Of a stretch of 51,372 bases of DNA, positions 1 through 8,123 are shown piece by piece. The notes under the pieces are model-generated. The model ran no database searches. It saw nothing but the letters and a program-made list of their open reading frames with translations, and had not been told where the DNA came from. The stretch covers positions 1 through 51,372 of the forward strand of contig NZ_JALRNF010000043.1 in assembly GCF_030272895.1 (NCBI RefSeq), read 5' to 3'. This DNA is from Pseudomonas sp. BGr12. GTDB taxonomy: Bacteria; Pseudomonadota; Gammaproteobacteria; Pseudomonadales; Pseudomonadaceae. The translations under genes were made by a program, and so were the position numbers. The first letter of the stretch is position 1, and each line of letters begins with the position of its first letter.

Positions 1-129
1 TCCTTCTTTGTGCTGTTTTTTGTTTTTTTTTGTGTTTTTTGGTTGGGGGGGGGGGTGGGTTTTTTTGTGGGGGCCCCCACCCCCTCGCGTCGGTGGGGGG
101 GGGGGCCCCCCCCCCGCGATGGGGCCCTG
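1..129. other. Low-complexity contig end, probably corrupted sequence
   Basis: Runs of T, G and C with almost no other composition; the ORFs here are glycine/phenylalanine homopolymer nonsense. The last recognisable piece, CCCCGCGAT at 112-120, equals the end of a REP arm found intact elsewhere in the window. I infer an error-prone contig end inside a REP hairpin. No gene is called. Confidence 0.7.
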
Positions 130-1023
130 TCAGGCCCCCGGCACGAAATGCTTCTGCGCGGTACCCCGGGCAATCAGGCGCGACAGGTAGTCGAGCTTCT
201 GCGCATCCTGGTCGACGAACTTGAACGTCAGTTGCAGCCAGTCGCTGTCCGGTTTCGGCTCAAGGGCCGCCACCGCGTGCAGGTAGCCGTTCAGGCGCGC
301 GATCTCGGCGTTCTCGCCCTGCTCCAGGTCGAGCACGGCGCCTTCGAGCACTTGCGGCAGGGTCTCACCACGACGCACCACCAGCAGCGCCTCCTTGAGG
401 CTCAGGGCCTTGATCACGCAAGGCTGGATGCCACCCGGCAAGCGCAACTGGCCCTGACTGCGGCCGGTTGGTGCGGCGGCAGCCGCTGGGGGCTGGGGCG
501 CGGTGACCAGCGGCTTGGCCGGTGCCGGCGTCGGCGCCACTTTGACCGTTTCCGCACGCCCGCCGGTCAGGGCGCTGAGCGAATCGTTGGCGAAGGCCGA
601 GTTGACCCGCGCCGGCGCGCCGGACATCAAGGCATCGAGCTTGCCGGTCTTGGTCAGGGCCTTTTTCACCTTGGTCAGCAGCTGCTCGTTGGTAAAGGGC
701 TTGCCCACGAAGTCCGAGACACCGGCCTGGATCGCCTGGACCACGTTTTCCTTGTCGCCACGGCTGGTCACCATGATGAACGGCAGGCTCTTCATGGCGT
801 CCTGCTGGCGGCACCAGGTCAACAGCTCCAGGCCCGACATCTCTGGCATTTCCCAGTCGCACAGAACCAGGTCGAAGGCTTCGCGGGCCAGCAAGGCCTG
901 GGCTTTGCGGCCATTGACCGCGTCTTCGATGACCATCCCCGGGAAATGGTTGCGCAGGCACTTCTTCACCAGGTCGCGAATGAACGGCGCATCGTCCACC
1001 ACCAGCACACTGACTTTACTCAT
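130..1023 (-). CDS. Response regulator, REC domain plus PilZ-like C-terminus
   Basis: A 297-aa protein. Residues ~1-125 are a CheY-like receiver: an acidic pair near residue 10 (VDDAP), the phosphoacceptor Asp in LCDWEMP and the conserved Lys in GKPF. An Ala/Pro-rich linker (~140-190) follows. The C-terminal ~100 residues (RGETLPQVLEGAVLDL, ARLNGYLH, KLDYLSRLIARG) resemble the degenerate PilZ-type domain fused to receivers in Pseudomonas; the usual c-di-GMP RxxxR signature is not clear. ATG at 1023 is chosen over GTG at 1026 because AGGAG lies just upstream. It follows phoU on the same strand beyond a terminator, so it is probably a separate transcript. Its sensor kinase is not in the window. 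Confidence 0.85.
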   Translation of the reverse strand: MSKVSVLVVDDAPFIRDLVKKCLRNHFPGMVIEDAVNGRKAQALLAREAFDLVLCDWEMPEMSGLELLTWCRQQDAMKSLPFIMVTSRGDKENVVQAIQAGVSDFVGKPFTNEQLLTKVKKALTKTGKLDALMSGAPARVNSAFANDSLSALTGGRAETVKVAPTPAPAKPLVTAPQPPAAAAAPTGRSQGQLRLPGGIQPCVIKALSLKEALLVVRRGETLPQVLEGAVLDLEQGENAEIARLNGYLHAVAALEPKPDSDWLQLTFKFVDQDAQKLDYLSRLIARGTAQKHFVPGA

Positions 1024-1071
1024 CACCGCTCCTATTGCATCCCGACTCGCATAGCGCCGAGCGCAAACGAA

Positions 1072-1101
1072 AACGCCCGGCCAAAGCCGGGCGTTCGTTT
1101 T
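1072..1101 (-). terminator. Rho-independent terminator after phoU
   Basis: Perfect 10-bp stem (1072-1081 with 1086-1095) around a 4-nt loop. On the minus strand it ends in TTTTCGTTTG. It lies 12 bp after the phoU stop and closes the pst-phoU transcript. Confidence 0.75.
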
Positions 1102-1112
1102 CGCAGGCAGTC

Positions 1113-1871
1113 TTATTTATCGTCAGATCGGCCCGGAACATTAGCCTTTTCGCCGCCGCCCTCGACCTCTTCTTTCATCCGCGCCAGGCCCAGGTGGCGC
1201 ACGTCGGTGCCGCGCACCAGGTAGATCACCAGTTCCGAGATGTTGCGCGCGTGGTCGCCGATCCGCTCCAGCGAACGCAGGGCCCAGATCACGCTGAGCA
1301 CCCGCGAGATCGAGCGCGGGTCTTCCATCATGTAGGTGACCAGCTCGCGCAGGGCAGTCTTGTACTCGCGGTCGATGGTCTTGTCGTACTGGGCCACCGA
1401 CAGGGCCAGGTCGGCATCGAAACGGGCGAAGGCATCCAGGGCATCGCGGACCATGTTGCGCACCTGGTCGCCGATATGCCGCACTTCGACATAACCGCGG
1501 GGCGACTCGCCCTCTTCGCACAGCTGGATGGCGCGGCGGGCGATCTTGGTCGACTCGTCGCCGATGCGCTCCAGGTCGATCACCGACTTGGAGATGCTGA
1601 TGATCAACCGCAGGTCGGAGGCCGCCGGCTGGCGACGGGCGAGGATGCGCACGCACTCCTCGTCGATGTTGCGCTCCATCTGGTTGATCTGCTCGTCGAC
1701 TTCACGCACCTGCTGGGCCAGGCCCGAGTCGGCCTCGATCAGCGCGGTGACCGCGTCGTTGACCTGCTTCTCGACCAGGCCGCCCATCGCCAGGAGGTGG
1801 CTGCGGACCTCTTCGAGTTCGGCGTTGAACTGCTGGGAGATGTGGTGGGTAAGGCTGTCTTTATCGATCAT
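1113..1871 (-). CDS. phoU: Phosphate signalling protein PhoU
   Basis: A 252-aa cytoplasmic regulator of phosphate uptake that couples the Pst transporter to the PhoR kinase. It has the two repeated three-helix PhoU domains, with the metal-binding repeats visible as ERIGDESTKIARR and ERIGDHARNISELVIY (E/DxxxD patterns). Length is typical. An AAGGAT ribosome site precedes the ATG. It is the last gene of the pst run, 56 bp after pstB, and is followed by a terminator. Confidence 0.97.
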   Translation of the reverse strand: MIDKDSLTHHISQQFNAELEEVRSHLLAMGGLVEKQVNDAVTALIEADSGLAQQVREVDEQINQMERNIDEECVRILARRQPAASDLRLIISISKSVIDLERIGDESTKIARRAIQLCEEGESPRGYVEVRHIGDQVRNMVRDALDAFARFDADLALSVAQYDKTIDREYKTALRELVTYMMEDPRSISRVLSVIWALRSLERIGDHARNISELVIYLVRGTDVRHLGLARMKEEVEGGGEKANVPGRSDDK

Positions 1872-1927
1872 GAGAAATCCTTGGAGCGTCCGGTAAGTGC
1901 GGTCAGGCGGCGTTCAGTCGTCGAATC

Positions 1928-2761
1928 CTAGCCATACCGACCGGTGATGTAATCTTCGGTCTGCTTCTTCGCCGGGTTGGTGAACAGGGTGTCGGTGTCA
2001 CCGAACTCGATCAGCTTGCCCATGTACATGAACGCGGTGTAGTCGGAAACCCGCGCCGCCTGCTGCATGTTGTGGGTAACGATGACGATGGTGTACTTGG
2101 ATTTCAGTTCGTAGATCAGCTCTTCGACCTTCAGCGTCGAGATCGGGTCGAGTGCCGAGCACGGCTCGTCGAGCAGCAGCACTTCCGGCTCCACGGCGAT
2201 GGTACGGGCAATCACCAGACGCTGCTGCTGACCACCGGACAGGCCCAGTGCCGACTCGTGCAGGCGGTCCTTGACCTCATCCCACAAGGCCGCGCCCTTG
2301 AGTGCCCACTCCACGGCCTCGTCGAGCACACGCTTCTTGTTGATGCCCTGGATGCGCAGGCCATAGACCACGTTCTCGTAGATGGTCTTGGGGAACGGGT
2401 TGGGCTTCTGGAACACCATGCCGACCCGGCGACGCAGCTCGGCCACGTCCTCGCCCTTGCGGTAGATGTTGTTGCCGTACAGGTTGATCGCACCATCGAC
2501 GCGGCAACCGTCAACCAGGTCGTTCATGCGGTTGAAGGTGCGCAGCAGGGTCGACTTGCCGCAGCCGGACGGGCCGATGAAGGCGGTCACGCGCTGCTTG
2601 GGGATGTTCATGCTGACGTCGAACAGGGCTTGCTTCTCGCCGTAGTACAGGCTCAGGCCCGGTACTTCGATGGCCACGGTTTCTTCGGCCAGACGCAGGC
2701 TCTGCTTGTCGCGACCCAGGGCCGACATATCGATGCCGTGGGCGTGGGATTCATGCTGCAT
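1928..2761 (-). CDS. pstB: Phosphate ABC transporter ATP-binding protein PstB
   Basis: A 277-aa ATPase that powers high-affinity phosphate import. Walker A is GPSGCGKST (~residues 62-70), the signature is LSGGQQQRL, and Walker B is [13 protein letters not shown], followed by the switch His in [21 protein letters not shown], an arrangement typical of PstB. About 30 extra N-terminal residues precede the ABC domain, as is usual in pseudomonads. It is 86 bp downstream of pstA; the spacer contains no recognisable promoter. Confidence 0.98.
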   Translation of the reverse strand: MQHESHAHGIDMSALGRDKQSLRLAEETVAIEVPGLSLYYGEKQALFDVSMNIPKQRVTAFIGPSGCGKSTLLRTFNRMNDLVDGCRVDGAINLYGNNIYRKGEDVAELRRRVGMVFQKPNPFPKTIYENVVYGLRIQGINKKRVLDEAVEWALKGAALWDEVKDRLHESALGLSGGQQQRLVIARTIAVEPEVLLLDEPCSALDPISTLKVEELIYELKSKYTIVIVTHNMQQAARVSDYTAFMYMGKLIEFGDTDTLFTNPAKKQTEDYITGRYG

Positions 2762-2847
2762 GGTCAGACTCCATACGCTATCTATTTCGTTTCATCGAAC
2801 CGCCCGGCACAACACACGGGCGGCACTTGCAATAAGGGGTGTATCGA

Positions 2848-4518
2848 TCAGCTATCCAGCGCCTTGTACTTCTCGCGCAGGTGGTTACGAATCCAGACCG
2901 CCGAGAGGTTGAGGGTGGCGATCACCAGCACCAGCAGCAACGCGGTGGCGTACACCAGCGGCCGCGCGGCCTCGACGTTGGGGCTCTGGAAGCCGACGTC
3001 GTAGATATGGAAGCCCAGGTGCATGATCTTCTGGTCCAGGTGCAGGTACGGGTAGTTGCCGTCCAGCGGCAGCGACGGCGCCAGCTTCACCACACCTACC
3101 AGCATCAGCGGCGCCACTTCACCGGCGGCACGGGCCACCGCGAGGATCATGCCGGTCATCATCGCCGGGCTGGCCATCGGCAGGACGATTTTCCACAGGG
3201 TCTCGGCCTTGGTCGCGCCCAGGGCCAGGGAGCCTTCGCGGACGGTGCGCGGGATACGCGCCAGGCCTTCTTCGGTGGCCACGATCACCACCGGTACCGC
3301 CAGCAGCGCCAGGGTCAGCGAGGCCCAGAGCAGGCCCGGGGTACCCAGGGTCGGCGCCGGCAAGGCTTCGGGGAAGAACAGGCGGTCGAGCGAGCCACCC
3401 AGCACGTAGACGAAGAAGCCCAGGCCGAACACGCCGTAGACGATCGCCGGTACACCGGCCAGGTTGTTCACGGCGATGCGGATCAGCCGGGTGACCGGGC
3501 CCTGGCGCGCATATTCACGCAGGTACACCGCCGCCAGCACACCGAACGGAGTGACGATCACGGCCATGATCAGGGTCATCATCACGGTACCGAAGATGGC
3601 CGGGAAAATCCCGCCTTCGGTGTTGGCTTCACGCGGGTCGTCGCTGAGGAACTCCCAGACCTTGGCGAAATACACACCCAGCTTGGTGAAGGTGCCCATG
3701 CCATTCGGCTGGTAGGCGTGGACCACCTTTTCCAGGTTGATCTCGACTTCACGGCCGTTGCCGTCCTTGGCCACCAGGCTGTCGCGGCTGAACGCCTGGT
3801 GCAGGTTGCCCAGACGCTCTTCGATGGCCTTGTAGCGATTGTTCAGCTCGGCACGCTCGGCCTCGATGTCGGCCTGGGCGGCGGCGTCCAGCTTGCCTTG
3901 CAGTTCCAGCTTGCGACCGTGCAGGCGCAGGCGTTCGAGGCCATGGTTGATGGCGCCGATCTCTTTCTTTTCCAGGCTCTGCAGCTCACCCGCCAGCTTC
4001 TCGGTGCGCTTCAGGCGCGCCTGCAGCTCGGCCCAGGCCGCCTGGCCTTCGGCGACCACCTTGCCGTTTTCCTTGACGCTGACCAGGTAGCCGTAGAAGT
4101 TGCCCCACTCACGACGCTCCAGGGCGATCAGCTCGGCCGGACGCTGCTCGTCGGTCAGCCATTCGCCGACCACCCAGGTGAAATCGCTGCCGTTGAGGTC
4201 GCGGTTACCGACCTTGATCAGCTCGCGGGTCATGAACTCCGGGCCCTCGTCAGGCACCGGCAGGCCGGCACCTTTCAGACGCGCACGGGGCACCTCTTCC
4301 TTCTGCACCACCTCGCCGACCACGATGTGGTTGGGTTGGCCGGGCACGTTGTAATTGGCCTGGATCAGGTCGGCCGGCCAGAAGTGGCCCAGGCCGCGCA
4401 CGGCAATCACAGCCAGCAGGCCCACGGTCATGATGACCGCGATGGCGACCGCGCCACCGCTGATCCAGACGCCGGGGGCGCCGCTCTTGAACCAGCTTTT
4501 GAGGGAATCCTTTTTCAC
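2848..4518 (-). CDS. pstA: Phosphate ABC transporter permease PstA (long form)
   Basis: A 556-aa inner-membrane permease, about twice the length of E. coli PstA. One membrane segment (~20-40) is followed by a ~250-residue periplasmic region with a charged coiled-coil stretch (ELQARLKRTEKLAGELQSLE). The C-terminal half is the permease domain with several membrane helices and the ABC-contact loop (EEGLARIPRTVREGSLALGA). The start is GTG at 4518 with AAAGGT about 9 bases upstream. It begins 17 bp after pstC, so the two are probably translationally linked. Confidence 0.96.
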   Translation of the reverse strand: MKKDSLKSWFKSGAPGVWISGGAVAIAVIMTVGLLAVIAVRGLGHFWPADLIQANYNVPGQPNHIVVGEVVQKEEVPRARLKGAGLPVPDEGPEFMTRELIKVGNRDLNGSDFTWVVGEWLTDEQRPAELIALERREWGNFYGYLVSVKENGKVVAEGQAAWAELQARLKRTEKLAGELQSLEKKEIGAINHGLERLRLHGRKLELQGKLDAAAQADIEAERAELNNRYKAIEERLGNLHQAFSRDSLVAKDGNGREVEINLEKVVHAYQPNGMGTFTKLGVYFAKVWEFLSDDPREANTEGGIFPAIFGTVMMTLIMAVIVTPFGVLAAVYLREYARQGPVTRLIRIAVNNLAGVPAIVYGVFGLGFFVYVLGGSLDRLFFPEALPAPTLGTPGLLWASLTLALLAVPVVIVATEEGLARIPRTVREGSLALGATKAETLWKIVLPMASPAMMTGMILAVARAAGEVAPLMLVGVVKLAPSLPLDGNYPYLHLDQKIMHLGFHIYDVGFQSPNVEAARPLVYATALLLVLVIATLNLSAVWIRNHLREKYKALDS

Positions 4519-4535
4519 GGATCGCTACCTTTCTA

Positions 4536-6824
4536 TCAAAGCGACGAGTATTTCTTGCGCAGACGCTGGCGAATCAGCTCGGCCAAGGTGTTCATCACGA
4601 AGGTGAACATCAGCAGCACCAGCGCGGCGAGGAACAGCACGCGGTAATGGCTGCCACCGACTTCCGACTCGGGCATCTCCACCGCGACGTTGGCGGCCAG
4701 GGTGCGCATGCCTTCGAACAGGTTCAGCTCCATCACCGGGGTGTTGCCGGTGGCCATCAGCACGATCATGGTTTCACCCACCGCACGGCCCATACCGATC
4801 ATCAGCGCCGAGAAAATGCCCGGGCTGGCGGTCAGGATGACCACGCGGGTCAGGGTCTGCCACGGGGTCGCGCCCAGTGCCAGGGAGCCCAGGGTCAGGC
4901 TGCGCGGCACGCTGAACACGGCGTCTTCGGCAATCGAGTAGATGTTCGGGATCACCGCGAAGCCCATGGCGATACCCACTACCAGGGCGTTGCGCTGGTC
5001 GTAGGTGATGCCCAGGTCATTGGTGATCCACAGGCGCATGTCGCCATCGAAGAACCAGGTCTCCAGCAACGGGCTCATGTACAGGGCGAACCAGCCGGTA
5101 AGCAGGATCACTGGGATCAGGATCGCCGCTTCCCAACCATCCGGCACCCGCAGGCGGATCGACTCGGGCAGGCGGCTCCAGGTGAAACCGGCCAGCAGGA
5201 TGCCGATCGGCATCAGCAGGAACAGGCTGAACACACCCGGCAGATGGCCTTCAAGGTACGGTGCCAGGAACAGGCCGGCGAAGAAGCCGAGGATCACCGT
5301 CGGCATCGCTTCCATCAGCTCGATCACCGGCTTGACCTTGCGGCGCATGCCCGGGGCCATGAAGTAGGCGGTGTAGATGGCCGCGGCAATAGCCAGCGGT
5401 GCGGCCAGGATCATGGCGTAGAACGCCGCCTTCAGGGTACCGAAGGTCAGCGGGGACAGGCTCAGCTTGGGTTCGAAGTCGGTGTTCGAGGCGGTCGACT
5501 GCCAGACGTACTTCGGCTCGTCGTAGTTCTCGTACCAGACCTTGCTCCACAGCGCGCTCCAGGACACTTCCGGGTGCGGGTTCTTCAGGCTCAGCGGCAG
5601 CAGCTTGTTGCCTTGTTCGATGATGATGCGGTTGGCACGCGGCGACAGTGCCAGTACGCCAGCGCCTTCGGCCACCGGCTCTACCAGCAGGGTACGGTGC
5701 GCGGTGCTGTGGAACACGCCGAGCTCACCGGCGGCGTCCAGGGCGACAAAGCCCTTGCGACGTTCTTCGGCGTCGATCTGCACGATCGGCGTCTTGCCCA
5801 TCTGGAACTCGCGGATACGCTTGAAGCGCTGCTCGCCATCCGGGTCGCGGGCCATGAACCACTGGGCCAGGCCGCCCTTGGAGTCACCGAAGATCAGCGA
5901 GATGCCGCCGACCAGCTGGGCGCTGGCGGTAATTTCGGCATTGCCGTCTTCCAGCAGCTTGTAACGACCATTGAGGCTCTTGTCGCGCAGGCTGAACACG
6001 TCGGCCTGGGCGCGGCCGTTGACCACGTAGAGCCACTGCTGGCGCGGGTCGATGAAGATGGCTTTGACCGGCTCGGTCATCTGCGGCAGGTCGATGCGGT
6101 TCTGCTCGGTGGTGACCTCGCCGGTCATCATGTTTTCTTCGCGGGCGAGCGACAATACCTGCAGGTGCGCACCGGTAGAACCTGCGACCACCAGAGTGTC
6201 ACTGTTGACGTTCAGGCTCACGTGCTCAAGGGCACGGCCTTCGTCGTCCAGGGTGAAAAGCTCCTGGCCATAGGGAAAGTCGATGGCCGGGGTGATGGTC
6301 TTCTTGTTGTCCGGGTAGGTGATCTTGTAGCTGTGGCTGAAGGCAAGCGCTTTACCGTTGGACAGACCGAGGACCACCAGCGGGTTGCCCGGCTGGTCCT
6401 GGCCGATGGAGGTCACCTGGGTGCCGGCGGGCACGGGCAGGTCGACGCGCTTGAGCTCGGCACCGGTCTTGGTGTCGAAGAACAGCGCCTGGCCCTTGTC
6501 GGAAACGCGCATACCGACCAGGTTCTGCTCTTCCAGGGCGATCATCAGCGGCTTGCCGGCGTCCTGTTGCAGCCAGGTCGGCTCCAGCGCCTTCTTGCTG
6601 GTCAGTGTGGCACCCTGGAACAGGGGCACGACCACGTAGGCGAGGTAGAAGAAAATCAGGGTGATTGCCGCCAGCACGGCAAGCCCGCCCACCAGTACGT
6701 ACCAGCGGGTCAGGCGATCCTTGAGCGCACGCAGCTTGCGCTTGCGTTGAAGTTCGGGCGTATTGAAGTCAATCCGCACGGGGGGAGAGTTCGGGGTCAT
6801 TGTAGAGTTGGCCAGATCATTCAT
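4536..6824 (-). CDS. pstC: Phosphate ABC transporter permease PstC (long form)
   Basis: A 762-aa permease. After an N-terminal cytoplasmic stretch and one membrane helix (~40-65), a large periplasmic region (~75-430) carries repeated beta-strand/turn patterns (TLVVAGSTGAHLQVLSL, QQWLYVVNGRAQADVF) that suggest a propeller-like insert. The C-terminal ~300 residues are the transmembrane permease with the ABC-contact motif (PRSLTLGSLALGATPWQTL). E. coli PstC lacks the insert; long forms are usual in Pseudomonas. It starts 137 bp after pstS, with GGGTGAG before the ATG, and has its own Pho-box-like repeats upstream. Confidence 0.96.
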   Translation of the reverse strand: MNDLANSTMTPNSPPVRIDFNTPELQRKRKLRALKDRLTRWYVLVGGLAVLAAITLIFFYLAYVVVPLFQGATLTSKKALEPTWLQQDAGKPLMIALEEQNLVGMRVSDKGQALFFDTKTGAELKRVDLPVPAGTQVTSIGQDQPGNPLVVLGLSNGKALAFSHSYKITYPDNKKTITPAIDFPYGQELFTLDDEGRALEHVSLNVNSDTLVVAGSTGAHLQVLSLAREENMMTGEVTTEQNRIDLPQMTEPVKAIFIDPRQQWLYVVNGRAQADVFSLRDKSLNGRYKLLEDGNAEITASAQLVGGISLIFGDSKGGLAQWFMARDPDGEQRFKRIREFQMGKTPIVQIDAEERRKGFVALDAAGELGVFHSTAHRTLLVEPVAEGAGVLALSPRANRIIIEQGNKLLPLSLKNPHPEVSWSALWSKVWYENYDEPKYVWQSTASNTDFEPKLSLSPLTFGTLKAAFYAMILAAPLAIAAAIYTAYFMAPGMRRKVKPVIELMEAMPTVILGFFAGLFLAPYLEGHLPGVFSLFLLMPIGILLAGFTWSRLPESIRLRVPDGWEAAILIPVILLTGWFALYMSPLLETWFFDGDMRLWITNDLGITYDQRNALVVGIAMGFAVIPNIYSIAEDAVFSVPRSLTLGSLALGATPWQTLTRVVILTASPGIFSALMIGMGRAVGETMIVLMATGNTPVMELNLFEGMRTLAANVAVEMPESEVGGSHYRVLFLAALVLLMFTFVMNTLAELIRQRLRKKYSSL

Positions 6825-6846
6825 GCGCTCACCCTAGCGGTCCTGT

Positions 6847-6875
6847 GTGACAAAAACATTACAATGCAGTGACGC
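6847..6875 (-). promoter_or_regulatory. Candidate second Pho box, upstream of pstC
   Basis: Read on the minus strand, GCGTCAC, TTGTAAT and TTGTCAC occur at exact 11-nt spacing (6869-6875, 6858-6864, 6847-6853). The last two fit the CTGTAAT-N4-CTGTCAT PhoB site; the first is degenerate. The array ends 22 bp before the pstC start. This is inference from pattern alone. Confidence 0.5.
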
Positions 6876-6925
6876 AAAAAAGCCTGCCGCACAGGGGGTT
6901 CACTGGCAGCAGACTCGCAATGAGT

Positions 6926-6953
6926 GGTGGGCCGCCTACTAGAGCGGCCCACC
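6926..6953 (-). terminator. Hairpin between pstS and pstC (attenuator or mRNA 3' stabiliser)
   Basis: Perfect 10-bp stem, GGTGGGCCGC (6926-6935) with GCGGCCCACC (6944-6953), loop of 8, starting 8 bp after the pstS stop. There is no T-tract directly after it on the minus strand, so partial termination or protection of the pstS message 3' end is more likely than full termination. Confidence 0.55.
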
Positions 6954-6961
6954 GGTACTAC

Positions 6962-7960
6962 TTACTGCTTGGCAACGTTTTTCGCGTTGCTCAGGCCCAG
7001 GTCGGCCAGGGCTTTTTCAGCCACCTTGGCAGGAACCGGGATATAACCGTCTTTCACCACGACCTGCTGGCCTGCCTGGGACAGGACCAGCTTCACGAAC
7101 TCGGCTTCCAGCGGGGCCAGAGGTTTGTTCGGCGCCTTGTTGACGTAGACGTACAGGAAGCGCGACAGCGGGTAGGTGCCGTTCAGGGCGTTGGCTTCGT
7201 TGTCTTCAACGAAAGCACCGCCGTCTTTCTTGGCCAGAGGTACGGTCTTGACGCTGGCGGTCTTGTAGCCGATGCCCGAGTAGCCGATGCCGTTCAGCGA
7301 GCTGCTGATCGACTGCACGACCGAGGCCGAGCCAGGCTGTTCGTTGACGTTAGGCTTGAAGTCGCCTTTGCACAGGGCTTCTTCCTTGAAGTAGCCGTAG
7401 GTGCCGGATACCGAGTTGCGGCCGAACAGCTGGACCGGCTTGTTGGCCAGGTCGCCGGTCACACCCAGGTCGCCCCAGGTTTTCACGTCGGCTTTGCCAC
7501 CGCACAGGCGGGTGGAGGAGAAGATCGCGTCGACCTGAGCCATGGTCAGGCCCTTGATCGGGTTGTCCTTGTGTACGAACACGGCCAGGGCGTCGACGGC
7601 AACCGGGATGGCGGTTGGCTTGTAGCCGTACTTCTGCTCGAACGCCTGCAGCTCGACGTCCTTCATCTTGCGGCTCATCGGGCCGAGGTTGGCGGTGCCT
7701 TCGGTCAGCGCGGGTGGCGCGGTGGAGGAGCCGGCAGCCTGGATCTGGATGTTTACGTTCGGGTATTCCTTCTTGTAGGCCTCGGCCCACAGAGTCATCA
7801 GGTTCGCCAGGGTATCGGAACCGACGCTGGAGAGGTTGCCCGACACACCGGTGGTCTTGGTGTAGGTCGGAATAGCAGGGTCAACAGCGGCAACCGCGTT
7901 GGCGGTGGCAACGCCAGCGGCGACGAACGTCAGGGCCGCCATCAAACGCTTCAGTTTCAT
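6962..7960 (-). CDS. pstS: Periplasmic phosphate-binding protein PstS
   Basis: A 332-aa high-affinity phosphate receptor. It has a clear Sec signal peptide ([16 protein letters not shown], cleavage probably after an Ala near residue 24). The mature chain carries phosphate-binding loops ([35 protein letters not shown]) typical of the long Pseudomonas PstS. It is first in the operon, has a strong ribosome site (TAGGAGTAAGGC) and lies under a four-repeat Pho box. Confidence 0.97.
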   Translation of the reverse strand: MKLKRLMAALTFVAAGVATANAVAAVDPAIPTYTKTTGVSGNLSSVGSDTLANLMTLWAEAYKKEYPNVNIQIQAAGSSTAPPALTEGTANLGPMSRKMKDVELQAFEQKYGYKPTAIPVAVDALAVFVHKDNPIKGLTMAQVDAIFSSTRLCGGKADVKTWGDLGVTGDLANKPVQLFGRNSVSGTYGYFKEEALCKGDFKPNVNEQPGSASVVQSISSSLNGIGYSGIGYKTASVKTVPLAKKDGGAFVEDNEANALNGTYPLSRFLYVYVNKAPNKPLAPLEAEFVKLVLSQAGQQVVVKDGYIPVPAKVAEKALADLGLSNAKNVAKQ

Positions 7961-8020
7961 GCCTTACTCCTAGCAGGAATTGGGGGTGAGATGGATCGGG
8001 CCCAAGTATCTGCAGGCCGT

Positions 8021-8060
8021 ATGAACACTCTATGAATCGAATGTGACAATTAGATGAAAG
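8021..8060 (-). promoter_or_regulatory. Pho box array of the pst operon
   Basis: Four 7-mers on the minus strand at exact 11-nt period: CTTTCAT (8054-8060), TTGTCAC (8043-8049), GATTCAT (8032-8038) and TGTTCAT (8021-8027). This is the direct-repeat architecture of PhoB sites (CTGTCAT-N4-CTGTCAT). The array ends 60 bp before the pstS ATG, where PhoB would replace a -35 element. Confidence 0.85.
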
Positions 8061-8089
8061 GCCATCACCGAATGTCGGTGATGGCCTTT
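8055..8089 (-). terminator. Terminator of the MHS transporter gene
   Basis: Perfect 10-bp stem, 8061-8070 with 8076-8085, loop 5. It is flanked by AAAA before and CTTTCAT after on the minus strand. It lies 34 bp past the transporter stop and its 3' tract is shared with the first Pho-box repeat. Confidence 0.7.
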
Positions 8090-8123
8090 TCAAAATGTTG
8101 CGGGGGCTTGAAGCAGAGGGGTT

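Noticed and set aside
10..1224. A 404-aa plus-strand ORF at the left end
   Set aside because: It starts in corrupted homopolymer sequence and is antisense to the response regulator.
4647..6872. A 741-aa plus-strand ORF opposite pstC
   Set aside because: The composition is His/Gln/Arg/Gly-rich as expected for the antisense frame of a GC-rich gene; no domains and no ribosome site. pstC on the other strand is certain.
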